DNA of 64,000 nt from Streptomyces asoensis (GTDB lineage: Bacteria; Actinomycetota; Actinomycetes; Streptomycetales; Streptomycetaceae). Shown here one piece after another: positions 24,555 to 34,300 of the stretch. Below the pieces are notes generated by a model that saw only the letters and a list, made by a program, of their open reading frames with translations, was not told the origin of the DNA and searched no databases. The DNA is taken from positions 620,001-684,000 of the forward strand of contig NZ_CP049838.1 in the NCBI RefSeq assembly GCF_013085465.1, given 5' to 3'. The translations under genes were made by a program, and so were the position numbers. Positions within the stretch are counted from its first letter, which is position 1. Each line of letters begins with the position of its first letter.

Positions 24555-24972
24555 GACCGGGCGGCGTTCGAGTGGTGGGGCGGTCACCTACGACTGCCAT
24601 GTCTGCCGGCAGCCCTACGAGCGCCCCGACCTGGCCGCCTGCGCCACGCACGACGCGGTAGGACGGCATCATCGCGTCGAAGGCGCCCTTGAACTGCTGA
24701 ATCGACCCACAAAGCCCTGACCGCACCACACGGGCCTCGACCCGGAATCCTGGGGACAGGGACTGTGGGACGGGAACTCGACGCCACGTAGGCAGGCAAT
24801 CTCCGGAATCCCAGCAGCACGCGGTGGCGGTAGCCCTCCGGCCGGCCGCCCCAGCCGTCCAGTCATGCCGGTATGGGCACAACGGCCGGATGACCTGTCA
24901 TTTGGGGATTCGGGCCATGCCGCAGCCGGGACTGCCCGGATGGTCGCCTGGGCCTGAGGTTGGGGCCGCGCT
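24555..24972. other. Non-coding debris inside the insert
   Basis: No intact gene is visible in these 418 bp. One frame from about 24587 reads TYDCHVCRQPYERPDLAAC and runs to a stop near 24720; its Cys-x2-Cys resembles a zinc ribbon, so it may be the tail of an unrelated broken gene. Confidence 0.5.
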
Positions 24973-25575
24973 TCAGCGAGGCAGCAGGACGTCGACCTGC
25001 CCCCGGATGTCCTGCACGATCTCCTCGACGCTCAAGGCGGTGTTCACGCCCGCCGCCATGCTGAGGAACATCACTGCGGACACGATGTGTGCCAGCGTCG
25101 CGGCGTCGCCCTCCGCGACCCGATCGTCTCGGCGCAGCACGGCGGCGACGGCCTCCTCGGTCTGCGCGACGATGGCCAGTGCCGCGCCGTGCCGGGGCTC
25201 CTCGGGGTCGCCGAAGACCATCTCTCGCAGGTAGGTGCGTCCGTTGTCGATCTGGATGCGGTTGCACTCGACGATCGGCCGGACGATCGCCAGCACCGCG
25301 TCCAGCACGCCAGGGATGGCCTCGGCGTCCGCCCGGCCCTGCTCAAGTGCTTCGACGTACTTGGCGTTCTGGACAAGGAGGAGGAGTTCGCCCTTGGTCT
25401 TGGCATAAAGGAACAGGGTCCCGGTGCCGATGTCGGCCTTGTCGGCGATCTGCTGGGTCGTGACCTCGTCGACGCCGTGTTCGGCGAACAGTTCACTGGC
25501 GGCAGCGACGATGCGGTCGAGTTTCTCCTGCTTGTTCCGCTCGCGCCGTCCGACCGACTGGGAGGCGACAGACAT
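24973..25575 (-). CDS. TetR-family transcriptional regulator
   Basis: The 200-residue protein has an N-terminal TetR helix-turn-helix (about 13-60; AASELFAEHGVDEVTTQQIA then DKADIGTGTLFLYAKTKGEL) and an all-helical ligand domain. It is 48 bp downstream of an MDR oxidoreductase on the same strand and is probably co-transcribed with it. The promoter of that operon carries TGAGT-N2-ACTC dyads between and beside its -35 and -10 boxes, the expected arrangement for autorepression that is lifted by a ligand, possibly an electrophile or quinone handled by the enzyme (inference). Confidence 0.9.
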   Translation of the reverse strand: MSVASQSVGRRERNKQEKLDRIVAAASELFAEHGVDEVTTQQIADKADIGTGTLFLYAKTKGELLLLVQNAKYVEALEQGRADAEAIPGVLDAVLAIVRPIVECNRIQIDNGRTYLREMVFGDPEEPRHGAALAIVAQTEEAVAAVLRRDDRVAEGDAATLAHIVSAVMFLSMAAGVNTALSVEEIVQDIRGQVDVLLPR

Positions 25576-25623
25576 GGGTGGTGTCCTCGTGCGTTCTGTG
25601 TCGCCCGTCGCGGTTGCGGCGGG

Positions 25624-26619
25624 TCAGTTGTTGCCGATGACGGCCTTGCCGCGGATGCCGCCCTGGGACAGGGACTGCAGCGCCTGCGGGGTCTGGTCGA
25701 AGCCGACCACCTTTCCCACGACCGGGCGCACCACGCCCTGGTCGACGAGGGTGGTGATCTGGCGGAGCTGGTCGCCGCTGGCGCGCATGAACAGGAACTC
25801 GTACGTCACGCCGAGCTTCTTGGCCTGCCTGCGGATCTTGCCGCTCAGGCCTGCGACCGCCAGGCGCAGCAGCGGGTTCAGGCCGGCCTCGCGGGCGAAC
25901 CCGGGGTCCGGGGGACCGGAGATCCCGATGGCCTTGCCGCCGCGCTTGAGCACCCGCAGGGACTTCTCGAGATTCTCACCACCGAGGCTGTCCAGCACCA
26001 GGTCGTAGCCGGTCAGGAGCTGCTCGAAGTCCTGACTGCGGTAATCGATCACCGTGTCCGCGCCGAGCGCGCGCACGAAGTCCGCGTTGGAACCGCTGGC
26101 GGTCGTGGCGACGCTCGCCCCGAGGTGCGCGGCGAGCTGGATCGCGATCGAACCGACCCCGCCGGCGCCGGCGTGGATGAGAACCTTCTGCCCGGGCCGC
26201 ACCTTCCCGCGCTCCACCAGCGCCTGCCACGCCGTGAGCGCCGCCAGCGGCAGCGAGCCGGCCTCTTCCATGCTGATGGAAGCGGGCTTGAGCGCCAGGT
26301 CGCCTTCCGCTATGGCGATGCGCTCGGCGAAGGTGCCGATGCGGTCCTGGTGGGGCCGGGCGTAGACCTCGTCTCCGGGCTTGAAGCCGCGAACCGCCGT
26401 CCCGACGCTGATGACGGTGCCCGCGACGTCGTTGCCCAGGATCAGCGGCAGCTTGTAGGGCAGGATCTGCTTGAACTCACCGGCGCGGATCTTCTCATCC
26501 AGCGGGTTCAGTCCGGCAGCCTCCACCCGGACGAGCACGTCGTGCTCCCCCACGGTGGGTTCGGGGACATCCGCCTCTTGCAGCGGCTCCTTGTACTTGG
26601 TGACGACGAACGCTCGCAT
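25624..26619 (-). CDS. NADP-dependent MDR oxidoreductase (zinc-free quinone oxidoreductase type)
   Basis: The 331-residue protein starts MRAFVVTKYKEPLQEADVPE after AAGGAG. It has the GroES-like domain (about 1-120) and a Rossmann domain with the AGAGGVGSIAIQLA nucleotide loop near residue 149. The cysteine/histidine zinc ligands of alcohol dehydrogenases are absent, as in zeta-crystallin-type quinone reductases. It should reduce quinones or enones with NADPH in the cytosol. It is first in an operon with the TetR gene and has a paralogue at 27060, about 40% similar by eye. Confidence 0.9.
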   Translation of the reverse strand: MRAFVVTKYKEPLQEADVPEPTVGEHDVLVRVEAAGLNPLDEKIRAGEFKQILPYKLPLILGNDVAGTVISVGTAVRGFKPGDEVYARPHQDRIGTFAERIAIAEGDLALKPASISMEEAGSLPLAALTAWQALVERGKVRPGQKVLIHAGAGGVGSIAIQLAAHLGASVATTASGSNADFVRALGADTVIDYRSQDFEQLLTGYDLVLDSLGGENLEKSLRVLKRGGKAIGISGPPDPGFAREAGLNPLLRLAVAGLSGKIRRQAKKLGVTYEFLFMRASGDQLRQITTLVDQGVVRPVVGKVVGFDQTPQALQSLSQGGIRGKAVIGNN

Positions 26620-26718
26620 GGGGCGCCACTCCTTGTCTTCATCCTGTTTATCCAGGCGTGAGGCCAGATCAGCCAATTCGGCGTGCCATGGGGCCTCGCC
26701 TCACTCACTCACTCAACC

Positions 26719-26759
26719 CGAGTGAACTCAATTATGAGTCTACTCAGGATTATTCTCAA
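26719..26759 (-). promoter_or_regulatory. Near-consensus promoter with overlapping operator dyads
   Basis: On the minus strand TTGAGA (26754-26759) and CATAAT (26731-26736) are separated by 17 bp, close to the vegetative consensus. TGAGT-AG-ACTCA fills much of the spacer (26735-26746), and a second dyad TGAGT-TC-ACTCG follows the -10 box (26719-26730). The adjacent TetR product is the natural candidate to bind these. The promoter drives the MDR-TetR operon. Confidence 0.7.
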
Positions 26760-27059
26760 CCGAGGGCGCCCTGGACCCGCAACGCGCCCTTCCCGGTGCC
26801 ACATGCCGGCCGCGTGCACCCGCCGGCAGCAGCGGGCCCCGGCCACCACCGAAGACACCCCTCCGGCGCGAGCCGCAGCCCTGCCTCCGCCCCCGTGCGA
26901 GCCGCCGCCCCGGCCGCCGTCACCGAAGCACCCCCGCGAGCCGCAGCCCCGCCCCCTCCGAAGCCCCGAGCCGCAGTTCCGTCCTGTCCGGCCGTGCCCA
27001 CAGGCCCGCCCCGTCCCGTTCGGCCGCGCCCGGAGCCGACCCGGCCGGGGCGGCCGGCG
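26760..27059. other. GC-rich gap without a recognisable gene
   Basis: This 300-bp stretch lies between the promoter of one MDR operon and the stop of the other MDR gene. It is very rich in C and proline-like codons in one frame, but no ribosome-binding site or family motif supports a gene. Confidence 0.5.
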
Positions 27060-27986
27060 TCAGGCGACGCTCAGGACGATCTTCCCGGTGGTGCGGCCCT
27101 GCTCGCCGATCTCGTGCGCCTTCGCGGCCTCGGCCAGCGGGACGACGGTCTCGACCACGGGCGTGAGCGCGCCCCGCTCGGCCAGGGCGGCGATCTCGCG
27201 CAGACCCAGGTGGTCGGGCTCGACCAGCATCCACACCGCCCGCACGTGGCCGGGGACGTCGGCGGGGACGTCGTCGGGGCCGGGCAGGGTGATCAGCCGG
27301 CCGCCCGGGCGCAGCACCGTCAGGGACCGCTCGGCGTTCTGGCCGCCGAGCCCGTCCAGCACCACGTCCACGTCCCCGACGGCGTCCTCGAAGCGGACCG
27401 TGCGGTAGTCGATCACCTCGTCCGCGCCCAGCTGCCGCAGCAGGTCGTGCTTGCCGGCGCTGGCCGTGCCGATGACGTACGCGCCGCGGGCCTTGGCGAT
27501 CTGCACGGCCAGGTGGCCGACCCCGCCGGCCGCCGCGTGCACCAGCACCCGCTCACCGGCGCGCACCCCGGCGGTGTCCACCAGGGCCTGCCAGGCGGTC
27601 AGCGCGGCCAGCGGCAGCGCCGCCGCCTGCACGTGGGTGAGGTTCGCCGGCTTGGGCGCGAGGTGGCGGGCCGGGGCGACGACGTACTCGGCGTAGGCGC
27701 CGACCTGCCGCGGGAACAGCGGCATGCCGTACACCTCGTCCCCGGGGCGGAACATCCCCACGCCCGGTCCGACGGCCTCCACGGTGCCGGAGACGTCCCA
27801 GCCGACCGCCGGGACCTCGCCCCACTCGATCAGGGCCCCGCTGGCCCGGGTCTTGAAGTCCACCGGATTCACACCGGCCGCGTGGACCCGCACCAGGACC
27901 TCGTTCAGTCCCGGCTCGGGCCGGGCGACCTCACGCTCCACGAGCACCTCCGGTCCGCCCCACTGCTCCACGACCACCGCACGCAT
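27060..27986 (-). CDS. NADP-dependent MDR oxidoreductase (quinone oxidoreductase type), second copy
   Basis: The 308-residue protein starts MRAVVVEQWGGPEVLVERE behind a GAGG element. It shows the GroES-like domain with VRVHAAGVNPVDFKTRASG, the Rossmann loop HAAAGGVGHLAVQIAK near residue 144 and LDGLGGQNAERSL. It lacks zinc ligands. It should reduce quinones or activated alkenes with NADPH. It is divergent from the GlxA-type regulator at 28122 (135-bp gap), which probably controls it. The pairing MDR plus dedicated regulator thus occurs twice inside this insert. Confidence 0.9.
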   Translation of the reverse strand: MRAVVVEQWGGPEVLVEREVARPEPGLNEVLVRVHAAGVNPVDFKTRASGALIEWGEVPAVGWDVSGTVEAVGPGVGMFRPGDEVYGMPLFPRQVGAYAEYVVAPARHLAPKPANLTHVQAAALPLAALTAWQALVDTAGVRAGERVLVHAAAGGVGHLAVQIAKARGAYVIGTASAGKHDLLRQLGADEVIDYRTVRFEDAVGDVDVVLDGLGGQNAERSLTVLRPGGRLITLPGPDDVPADVPGHVRAVWMLVEPDHLGLREIAALAERGALTPVVETVVPLAEAAKAHEIGEQGRTTGKIVLSVA

Positions 27987-28121
27987 ACTGTCCGCCTCAC
28001 TCTTTCCGTCTTGATCGGATACCGGCCGCCCGGGCCCTTCCCGGCGCGACGCAGTCCACGATCCGGCACCCGCTCCCACCATGGTGTTGGCCGTCAGGCC
28101 ACTATGTGACAGGATCTGGCC

Positions 28122-29165
28122 ATGAGCGAGATGCAGTGGCCGTGCACCGACCCCCGCCCCGACCCGAGCGCCGACGCGGCCGGGCGGCACCGCATCGCCG
28201 TCCTCGCCCTGCCCGGCGTCCCGCCCTTCGAACTCGGCATCCCCTCCCGCGTCTTCGGCAGCGTCCTGGACGCCGGCTCACGCCCGCTGTACGAGGTCAC
28301 CGTCTGCACCGCCGACGGCGCCCCGGTCCTCAGCGACGCCGGGTTCACCGTGCAGCCCGCGGCCGGTCCCGAGGCCCTGGCCGCCGCGGACACCGTGATC
28401 GTCCCGCCCACGCACGCCATGCCCGAGCTGGGCCACGGCGGCCCGCTGCCGCCCGAGGTCACCGCGGCCATCGCCGGCATCCGGCCCGGCACCCGCCTGG
28501 TGTCCATCTGCACCGGCTCCTACGTCCTGGCCGCCGCGGGCCTCCTCGACGGCCGGCCCGCCACCACCCACTGGCACCTCGCCCCCGAGTTCCGCCGCGC
28601 CTACCCCCGCGTCAAGGTCGACGAGGAGGTCCTCTTCGTCGACGACGGCGACGTCCTGACCTCCGCGGGCGTCGCCGCCGGCGTCGACCTGTGCCTGCAC
28701 ATGATCCGCCGCGACCACGGCGCCGCCGCCGCCAACCGCGCCGCCCGCATGTGCGTCGTCCCGCCCTGGCGGGACGGCGGCCAGGCCCAGTACATCGACC
28801 GCCCGGTGCCCGAACCCACCGTCGCCACCACCACCGCCACCCGCGCCTGGGCCCTGGAACACCTCGGCGAACCCCTCTCCCTGAACCGCCTGGCCGAACA
28901 CGCCCGGATGAGCCTGCGCTCCTTCACCCGCCGCTTCCGCGACGAGGTCGGCATGACCCCCGTGCAGTGGCTCACCGCGCAACGCCTGGAACTGGCCAAG
29001 CAGTTGCTGGAGACCACCGACCTGTCCATCGACCTGGTCGCCCACCGCTGTGGCTTCGGCTCCGCCAACTCCCTGCGCGCCCACATGCGCACCGCCTTCG
29101 GTGTCTCACCCGCCTCCTACCGCCGCACCTTCCATACCGACGACCTGGTGGAAGCGGGCGTCTGA
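28122..29165 (+). CDS. GlxA-type regulator: DJ-1/PfpI domain plus AraC helix-turn-helix
   Basis: The 347-residue protein has a DJ-1/PfpI-like domain (about 23-205) retaining the cysteine of VSICTGSYVLAAAGLLDG (Cys130) and a C-terminal AraC domain (about 245-340; HARMSLRSFTRRFRDEVG and GVSPASYRRTF). It starts at ATG 28122 after ATCTGGCC with no strong ribosome-binding site. It is divergent from the MDR gene, its likely target. Unlike the GlxA-type protein at 4923, it keeps the conserved cysteine, so thiol-based sensing is possible. Confidence 0.9.
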   Translation: MSEMQWPCTDPRPDPSADAAGRHRIAVLALPGVPPFELGIPSRVFGSVLDAGSRPLYEVTVCTADGAPVLSDAGFTVQPAAGPEALAAADTVIVPPTHAMPELGHGGPLPPEVTAAIAGIRPGTRLVSICTGSYVLAAAGLLDGRPATTHWHLAPEFRRAYPRVKVDEEVLFVDDGDVLTSAGVAAGVDLCLHMIRRDHGAAAANRAARMCVVPPWRDGGQAQYIDRPVPEPTVATTTATRAWALEHLGEPLSLNRLAEHARMSLRSFTRRFRDEVGMTPVQWLTAQRLELAKQLLETTDLSIDLVAHRCGFGSANSLRAHMRTAFGVSPASYRRTFHTDDLVEAGV

Positions 29166-29239
29166 GGACACATCAGCGCCGCACATACCCGCTCCGCGGG
29201 CCGGCCGGGATCCGCCTGATCATCCGCTGCCGGTGCCCC

Positions 29240-29456
29240 CTCCAGCGGAGGCCAGCAGCATCATCGCCCGCCGATGGCGCACCGAACTCGTGCTGCCCCG
29301 GCGCACGATCTGCTGCAGCTTCTGCCCCTCGTGGTCGGTCAGTCTGCGTACACGGACGGGCTCGGCCACCGCGCCTCCAGCGGTCGGATCGGATGTCACC
29401 GCACAGGCAACCGCCACGACCGCCGACCCGGCGAACCTATGCGGTCACAGCACTAG
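29240..29456 (-). pseudogene. IS630-type transposase remnant, right copy
   Basis: On the minus strand the frame gives MAEPVRVRRLTDHEGQKLQQ then IVRRGSTSSVRHRRAMMLLA, the N-terminus of an IS630-family transposase, before breaking after SAGG near 29245. It keeps the stretch that is deleted in the left copy. Its outer end is the mirror of the left boundary and provides the bases of the SIS gene's stop codon. Confidence 0.85.
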
Positions 29457-30217
29457 CCGGCGGTGCGTCGGATCCGTCCGGCGTACCGCCGCTCCAGCTC
29501 CAGGTTGCCCTCGAAGCCGCCGGGCACGTTGGCGGAGACGTAGACCGGGGGGCGGTCGCCGGAGGCGAGGAGCTGGGCGGCGGCCTCGGCGACCGTCATC
29601 TGCACCAACAGGGCGCCGGTGAGCGTGGACAGGGCGCAGACCGCGCCGCCGCCGGGCAGCGGGAGGAGGGCGTCGCCGGGCGGGGCCGCGTTGTCGAGGG
29701 CGACGTCGGCGAGGTCGGCGAGCTTCCTGCCGCTGGGGTGGACGGCCGGCACGGCCGCGGTGTGGGCCAGGGAGGTGATGGCGAGCAGACGGTGACCCCG
29801 CCCCTTGGCGTGCAGGGCCATCTCGACCACGACGCTGTTGACCCCGGAGTTGGAGATGACGACGAAGAGGTCCTGGGGGCGGGGGGCGGCGAGTTCGTAG
29901 AGGCGCAGCGCGATGCCGGGCTGACGTTCGAGGAGCGGGTCGTCGAGGACGCCGGGGTGGTCGCCGCCGTGGAGGACGAGGTCGGCCATCTGGAGGCGGT
30001 TGGTGGGCACCAGTCCGCCGGCCCGGCCTGCCAGTTCGAGGACGAGAGCCTGGGAGTGGCCGGTGCCGAAGGCCTGGACCACGCCGTCCTCGCGGACGCA
30101 GTCGGCGATCAGCCCGGCGGCCGCGCTCACGTCGGCGCGCGCCGACTCGGTGAGGCGGTTCAGGACGGCCAGGCTCTCGCGCGCGAAGGTCTCGGCACTC
30201 ACGGACTCGACGGTCAC
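29453..30217 (-). CDS. SIS-domain (phosphosugar-binding) protein
   Basis: The 254-residue protein has the sugar isomerase (SIS) fold: VVQAFGTGHSQALVLELAGR as the phosphate-binding entry (about 50-70) and LFVVISNSGVNSVVVEMALH as the second signature. Family members isomerise, deaminate or cleave ether bonds in phosphosugars; this length and its neighbour RpiR gene suggest a GlcNAc-6-P or MurNAc-6-P type substrate (inference). The GTG at 30217 has GGGGAG 7 nt upstream. Its TAG stop (29453-29455) lies in the CTAG at the edge of the insert. An RpiR-type motif lies 16 bp before the start. Confidence 0.85.
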   Translation of the reverse strand: MTVESVSAETFARESLAVLNRLTESARADVSAAAGLIADCVREDGVVQAFGTGHSQALVLELAGRAGGLVPTNRLQMADLVLHGGDHPGVLDDPLLERQPGIALRLYELAAPRPQDLFVVISNSGVNSVVVEMALHAKGRGHRLLAITSLAHTAAVPAVHPSGRKLADLADVALDNAAPPGDALLPLPGGGAVCALSTLTGALLVQMTVAEAAAQLLASGDRPPVYVSANVPGGFEGNLELERRYAGRIRRTAG

Positions 30218-30232
30218 GTCACACTCCCCACT

Positions 30233-30248
30233 GGTGGATTGAACCACC
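30233..30248. promoter_or_regulatory. Candidate RpiR operator, SIS promoter
   Basis: GGTGGATTGAACCACC has complementary GGTGG/CCACC arms round ATTGAA. It sits just upstream of the SIS start, and relatives occur before the mannosidase and importer genes. Confidence 0.6.
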
Positions 30249-30398
30249 CCATACACATCTAGAGATGAATCAATAAATCACAAGCCGAGGGGCGCGGGCA
30301 ACGGGCCCGGCAGGGTCGGCCGGTTCGGCCCGACCATCAGTGACCATCGGTCCTGATATTCAAGGGTCGTGCGAACGGGTGGCTGGTACCTTCTCTGC

Positions 30399-31283
30399 AT
30401 GCCCTCGACCGATGTCACCACCCTGATCCGCACCGAGCTGCCCCGGCTGGCCGGCTCCCTGCGGAAGGTCGGCGAGCTGATCCTGGAGGATCCGGCCGCC
30501 GTCACCCACTGCTCGGCCGCGGAGCTGGGGCGTCGCACCGGCACCTCCCAGGCCACCGTCACCCGGTTCTGCCGGGCCGTCGGCCTCGACTCCTACCAGC
30601 ATCTGCTGATCGAACTCGCCCAGGAGCGCGGCCGCGGCGAATCCTCCGACTGGGGCAGCGCCGAGATCGGTCCGGACATCTCCCCCGACGACAGCCTGGA
30701 GCGGGTCGTCCAGGTCGTCGGCACCGCCGACCTGCGGGCCGTTCAGCAGACGATCGACCGGATCGACCTGGACGCGATCGAGCGCGCGGCCCAGGCCGTG
30801 GCCCGCGCCCGGCGCATCGACGTCTACGGCGTCGGCGGCAGCGGCGCGGTCGCGCAGGAGACCGAGACACGGCTGTTCCGGATCGGCTGCGCGGTGCGCG
30901 GCTGGACCGAGGTGCACGCGGCCACCACCTCGGCCGCCCTGCTGACCCCGGCGGACGTGGCGATCGGCATCTCCCACTCCGGGGCGACCCGGGAGACGAT
31001 CGAGCCGTTCGAGCTGGCCAAGGAGCGCGGCGCCACGACCGTCGCCCTCACCGCCGACTCGCGTTCGCCGCTGGCCCGCGCCGCCGACGTGCGGCTCATC
31101 TCCTCGTCTTCGGAGACCAGCTTCCGCACCGGCAGCATCGGTGCGCGCCACTCGGTGCTCATGCTCATCGACTGCCTCTACGTACGGGTCGGCCAGCTCT
31201 CCTATCAGCGGGCGAGCGCCTCCCTCGCGCTGACCGACCACATCGCCGGGGCGCATGCGGTGAAGGCCCGGCGAGCCCGCTGA
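30399..31283 (+). CDS. MurR/RpiR-family transcriptional regulator
   Basis: The 294-residue protein has the RpiR N-terminal helix-turn-helix (about 1-77; CSAAELGRRTGTSQATVTRF) and a C-terminal SIS domain (about 120-255; IDVYGVGGSGAVAQETETRL and IGISHSGATRETIEPFELA) that binds a phosphosugar. It is divergent from the SIS gene and upstream of the mannosidase operon. Motifs of the GATTGAACC type flank both sides, so it is the likely regulator of the whole glycan locus. I chose ATG 30399 because the fold starts there; a GTG at 30369 is possible. Confidence 0.92.
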   Translation: MPSTDVTTLIRTELPRLAGSLRKVGELILEDPAAVTHCSAAELGRRTGTSQATVTRFCRAVGLDSYQHLLIELAQERGRGESSDWGSAEIGPDISPDDSLERVVQVVGTADLRAVQQTIDRIDLDAIERAAQAVARARRIDVYGVGGSGAVAQETETRLFRIGCAVRGWTEVHAATTSAALLTPADVAIGISHSGATRETIEPFELAKERGATTVALTADSRSPLARAADVRLISSSSETSFRTGSIGARHSVLMLIDCLYVRVGQLSYQRASASLALTDHIAGAHAVKARRAR

Positions 31284-31326
31284 GCCGATCGACCATGCAT
31301 GGATGAGCCAACCAAAATGACAAGAG

Positions 31327-31344
31327 ATGGTTGATTGAACCACC
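31327..31344. promoter_or_regulatory. Candidate RpiR operator, mannosidase promoter
   Basis: ATGGTTGATTGAACCACC shares GATTGAACCACC with the SIS-promoter site and contains the inverted pair GGTT/AACC. It lies 46 bp before the mannosidase ATG. A separate 10-bp palindrome CCATGCATGG occurs at about 31293. Confidence 0.6.
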
Positions 31345-31389
31345 CTGCGGTGCCAGGATGGGGCTCCCCCGCGCACTCCTAGGAGCCCC

Positions 31390-34300
31390 ATGCGTGTCAT
31401 CTCTGTCGAGTCGACCGAGCTCTTCACCGGCACGGAGGACGAGCCGCGCCAGGTGGTCGCGGTCGACGTCGGGCACGACCCCGGCCGGCCGGTCCGGCTG
31501 AGCGTGACGGGCCCGGGCGTCCGCAGCGTCGGCGAGACCGCCGTCACCGTCGGCGAGGACGGCACCGTACGCGCCGAGATACCCGTGGCCGTCGACGGCC
31601 TCGCCCCCGGCGACCGCCGCGAGATCACGGTCACGGCCGTCGACGGATCCCGACTGGCCCGGCACACGGCCGAGTTCACCGTCGCCGAGCCCGGCTGGAC
31701 GATGTTCATGGTCAGCCACTTCCACTACGACCCCGTCTGGTGGAACACCCAGGCCGCCTACACCGAGACCTGGGACGTCGCCGACGACCCGGCCGTCACC
31801 GGACTGCCCGCCCGGACCTTCGACTCGCGCGGCCAGTCCGGCATGAGCCTGGTGCGGGCCCACTGCGACCTGGCCCGGCGCGACCCGGCCTACACGTTCG
31901 TGCTCGCCGAGGTCGACTACCTCAAGCCGTACTGGGACGCCTTCCCCGAGGAGCGGGCCTTCCTGCGCCAGCTGATCCGCACCGGCCGGGTCGAGATCAT
32001 GGGCGGCACCTACAACGAGCCCAACACCAACCTCACCGGCGCGGAGGCCACCGTACGCAACGCGCTGTACGGCGACGGCTTCCAGCGCGGGATCATCGGG
32101 GCGGCGCCGGAGACCGCCTGGCAGCTGGACGCGTTCGGGCACGACCCGCAGTTCCCGGGGCTGATGGCGGACGCGGGAATCACGTCCAGTTCCTGGGCGC
32201 GCGGCCCGTTCCACCAGTGGGGGCCGACCCTGTCGGTGTTCGGCGAGGAGCCCCGCGACCCGCGACGCATGCAGTTCCCGGCCGAGTTCAGCTGGATCGC
32301 CCCCTCCGGGCGCGGGCTGCTGACCGCGTACATGGTCAACCACTACGGCGCCGGCTGGGCCATCGACAACGCGCCCACGCTGCCCGAGGCGGAGGCCGCC
32401 GCACTCAAGCTCTTCCAGGGCCTGAAGAAGGTCGCGCTCACGCGCAACGTCCTGCTGCCCGTCGGCGGCGACTACGCCCCGCCGTGCCGCTGGGTGATGG
32501 GCATCCACCGCGACTGGAACGCCCGTTATGTCTGGCCGCGGTTCGTCAGCGGCGTGCCCCGGGACTTCTTCGCCGCCGTCCGGGCGGAGTTGGAGCGGGA
32601 GGGGCGGACGGCGTCCCCGCAGACCCGGGACATGAACCCGGTCTACACCGGCAAGGACGTCTCCTACATCGACACCAAGCAGGCCCAGCGGTACGGCGAG
32701 ACACTGCTCGCCGACGCCGAGGCCTGGGCGACCCTCGCCTCCCTGGTCGCCGGGCACCCCTTCCCGGACGCGGCCCTGGACAAGGCCTGGCGGCAGCTGA
32801 TCTACGGCGCCCACCACGACGCGATCACCGGCTCGGAGTCGGACCAGGTCTACATCGACCTGCTCACCGGCTGGCGGGAGCTGTACGACCTCGCCGGAGC
32901 GGTGCACACCGACGCGACCGACGCGCTGGCCCGCAAGGTGGTCGCGCTGCCCGGCGGCGCGCCCGACCTGGTCGTCTTCAACTCCGCGACCTGGCGGCGC
33001 AGGGACGTCCTGACCGTCGCCGACCCCGGTCTGGTCCCGCTGGACCTCGACGGCCTGCCGCTGCCCGCGGTGCTCGAGGACGGCACCCTGCGGGTCGTCG
33101 TCCCCGAGGTGCCGGGCATGGGCCTCAAGGCGCTCTCCCTCGCCGAGGGCCGGGCACCCGGCTGGACGGCCGGCGAAGGGACGACGATCCGCAACACGTT
33201 CTACGAGGTGACGGTCGACCCCGCGCGCGGCGGAGGCGTCAGCAGTCTGCGCGCGCTCACCGAGGGCGGCCGGGAGCTGCTGCGATCCGGGGACATCGGC
33301 AACGAGCTCGTGGTGCAGGAGGAGTATCCGCGGCATCCGCGCTTCGGCGAGGGCCCCTGGCACCTCACGCCGACCGGCACCACCCTGGCCCGCAGCCGTG
33401 ACGTGACCGCTGACATCGATGTCGAGCACTCGCCGGCCGGCTCCCGCGTCACCGTCCGGGCCGATCTCGGGCTGTTCCGGTACACCCAGCGGCTCACGCT
33501 GTGGGCGGGCGTGGACCGGCTGGACGTGACGACGACCGTCGACGGCTACGACGGCGCGGACCGGCTGATCCGGGTGCGCTGGCCCTCGGACGTGCGCGGC
33601 GGGCTGCCGGTGCACGAGGTCGCGGACGCGGTCGTCGGGCGCGGCTTCGGGTTCGTGGAGGTGGACAGCGAGCGGTTCCCGTGGACGCTGGACAACCCCG
33701 CGAACTCCTGGTTCGGCCTGGGCTCCACGGCCCGCGTCGCCGTCCACGACGGCGCGGGCCGACTCCTCGGCCACCGGTCGATCGGCGTCGCCGAGCTGGT
33801 GTTCGCCGACTGGGACACCGCCGGCGAGCTGGGCACCCCCCTCGCCGCTGCCCTGGTACGGGTGGGCGTCACGGCCACCTCGACGATCGCGGGCGGCCCG
33901 CGCTACGGCGACCTGGAGGTCGACTCCAACCTGCCCGACATCCGGATCGCCGTGGGCGGCCCGGAGCGCAATCCCGTGGTCGCCGAGGCACTCGGCTGGG
34001 ACCCGGCGGCGGCCCGCGAGGTGCGCCGCCAACTGGCCGAGGAGGGCCTGGCCGTCGTATGGGTGGCGCCCCGCGCCTCGCTGCGCGAGGAGTGGGTGCC
34101 CGGCGCCGACCTGCGCGACCTGGAACGGCTGCCGCTGCTGGTGGTGGCGGGCGTCGGCCCCGAGGACGACATGAAGGCCGTCGACGCGCTGGTCGCCGAC
34201 CTGGACGACGCGACCGTACGGGCCACCGCGGCCGGTGGCGGGGAGGCGCTGCCGCCGGGCGACGCGTGGGACGGCCGGGGCTTCGCGGTCCTCAACCGGG

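Larger units (their letters stand above)
24309..29456. mobile_element. 5.1-kb insert bounded by inverted IS630-type transposase ends
   Basis: The left boundary (CTAGTGCTGTGACCGCATAG, from 24309) and the right boundary (its reverse complement, ending at 29456) are identical outward-facing ends. Each continues inward as the 5' part of the same transposase gene before decaying. Both outer edges are CTAG, consistent with IS630-type insertion at TA. Between them lie a TetR regulator, two MDR oxidoreductases and a GlxA-type regulator. The segment splits the glycan locus between the GH84-type gene and the SIS gene. No intact transposase remains, so it is fixed unless helped in trans. Confidence 0.75.

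Noticed and set aside
31293..31302. CCATGCATGG palindrome as a regulator site
   Set aside because: It occurs once only, has no relatives near other promoters of the locus, and is short enough to be chance.
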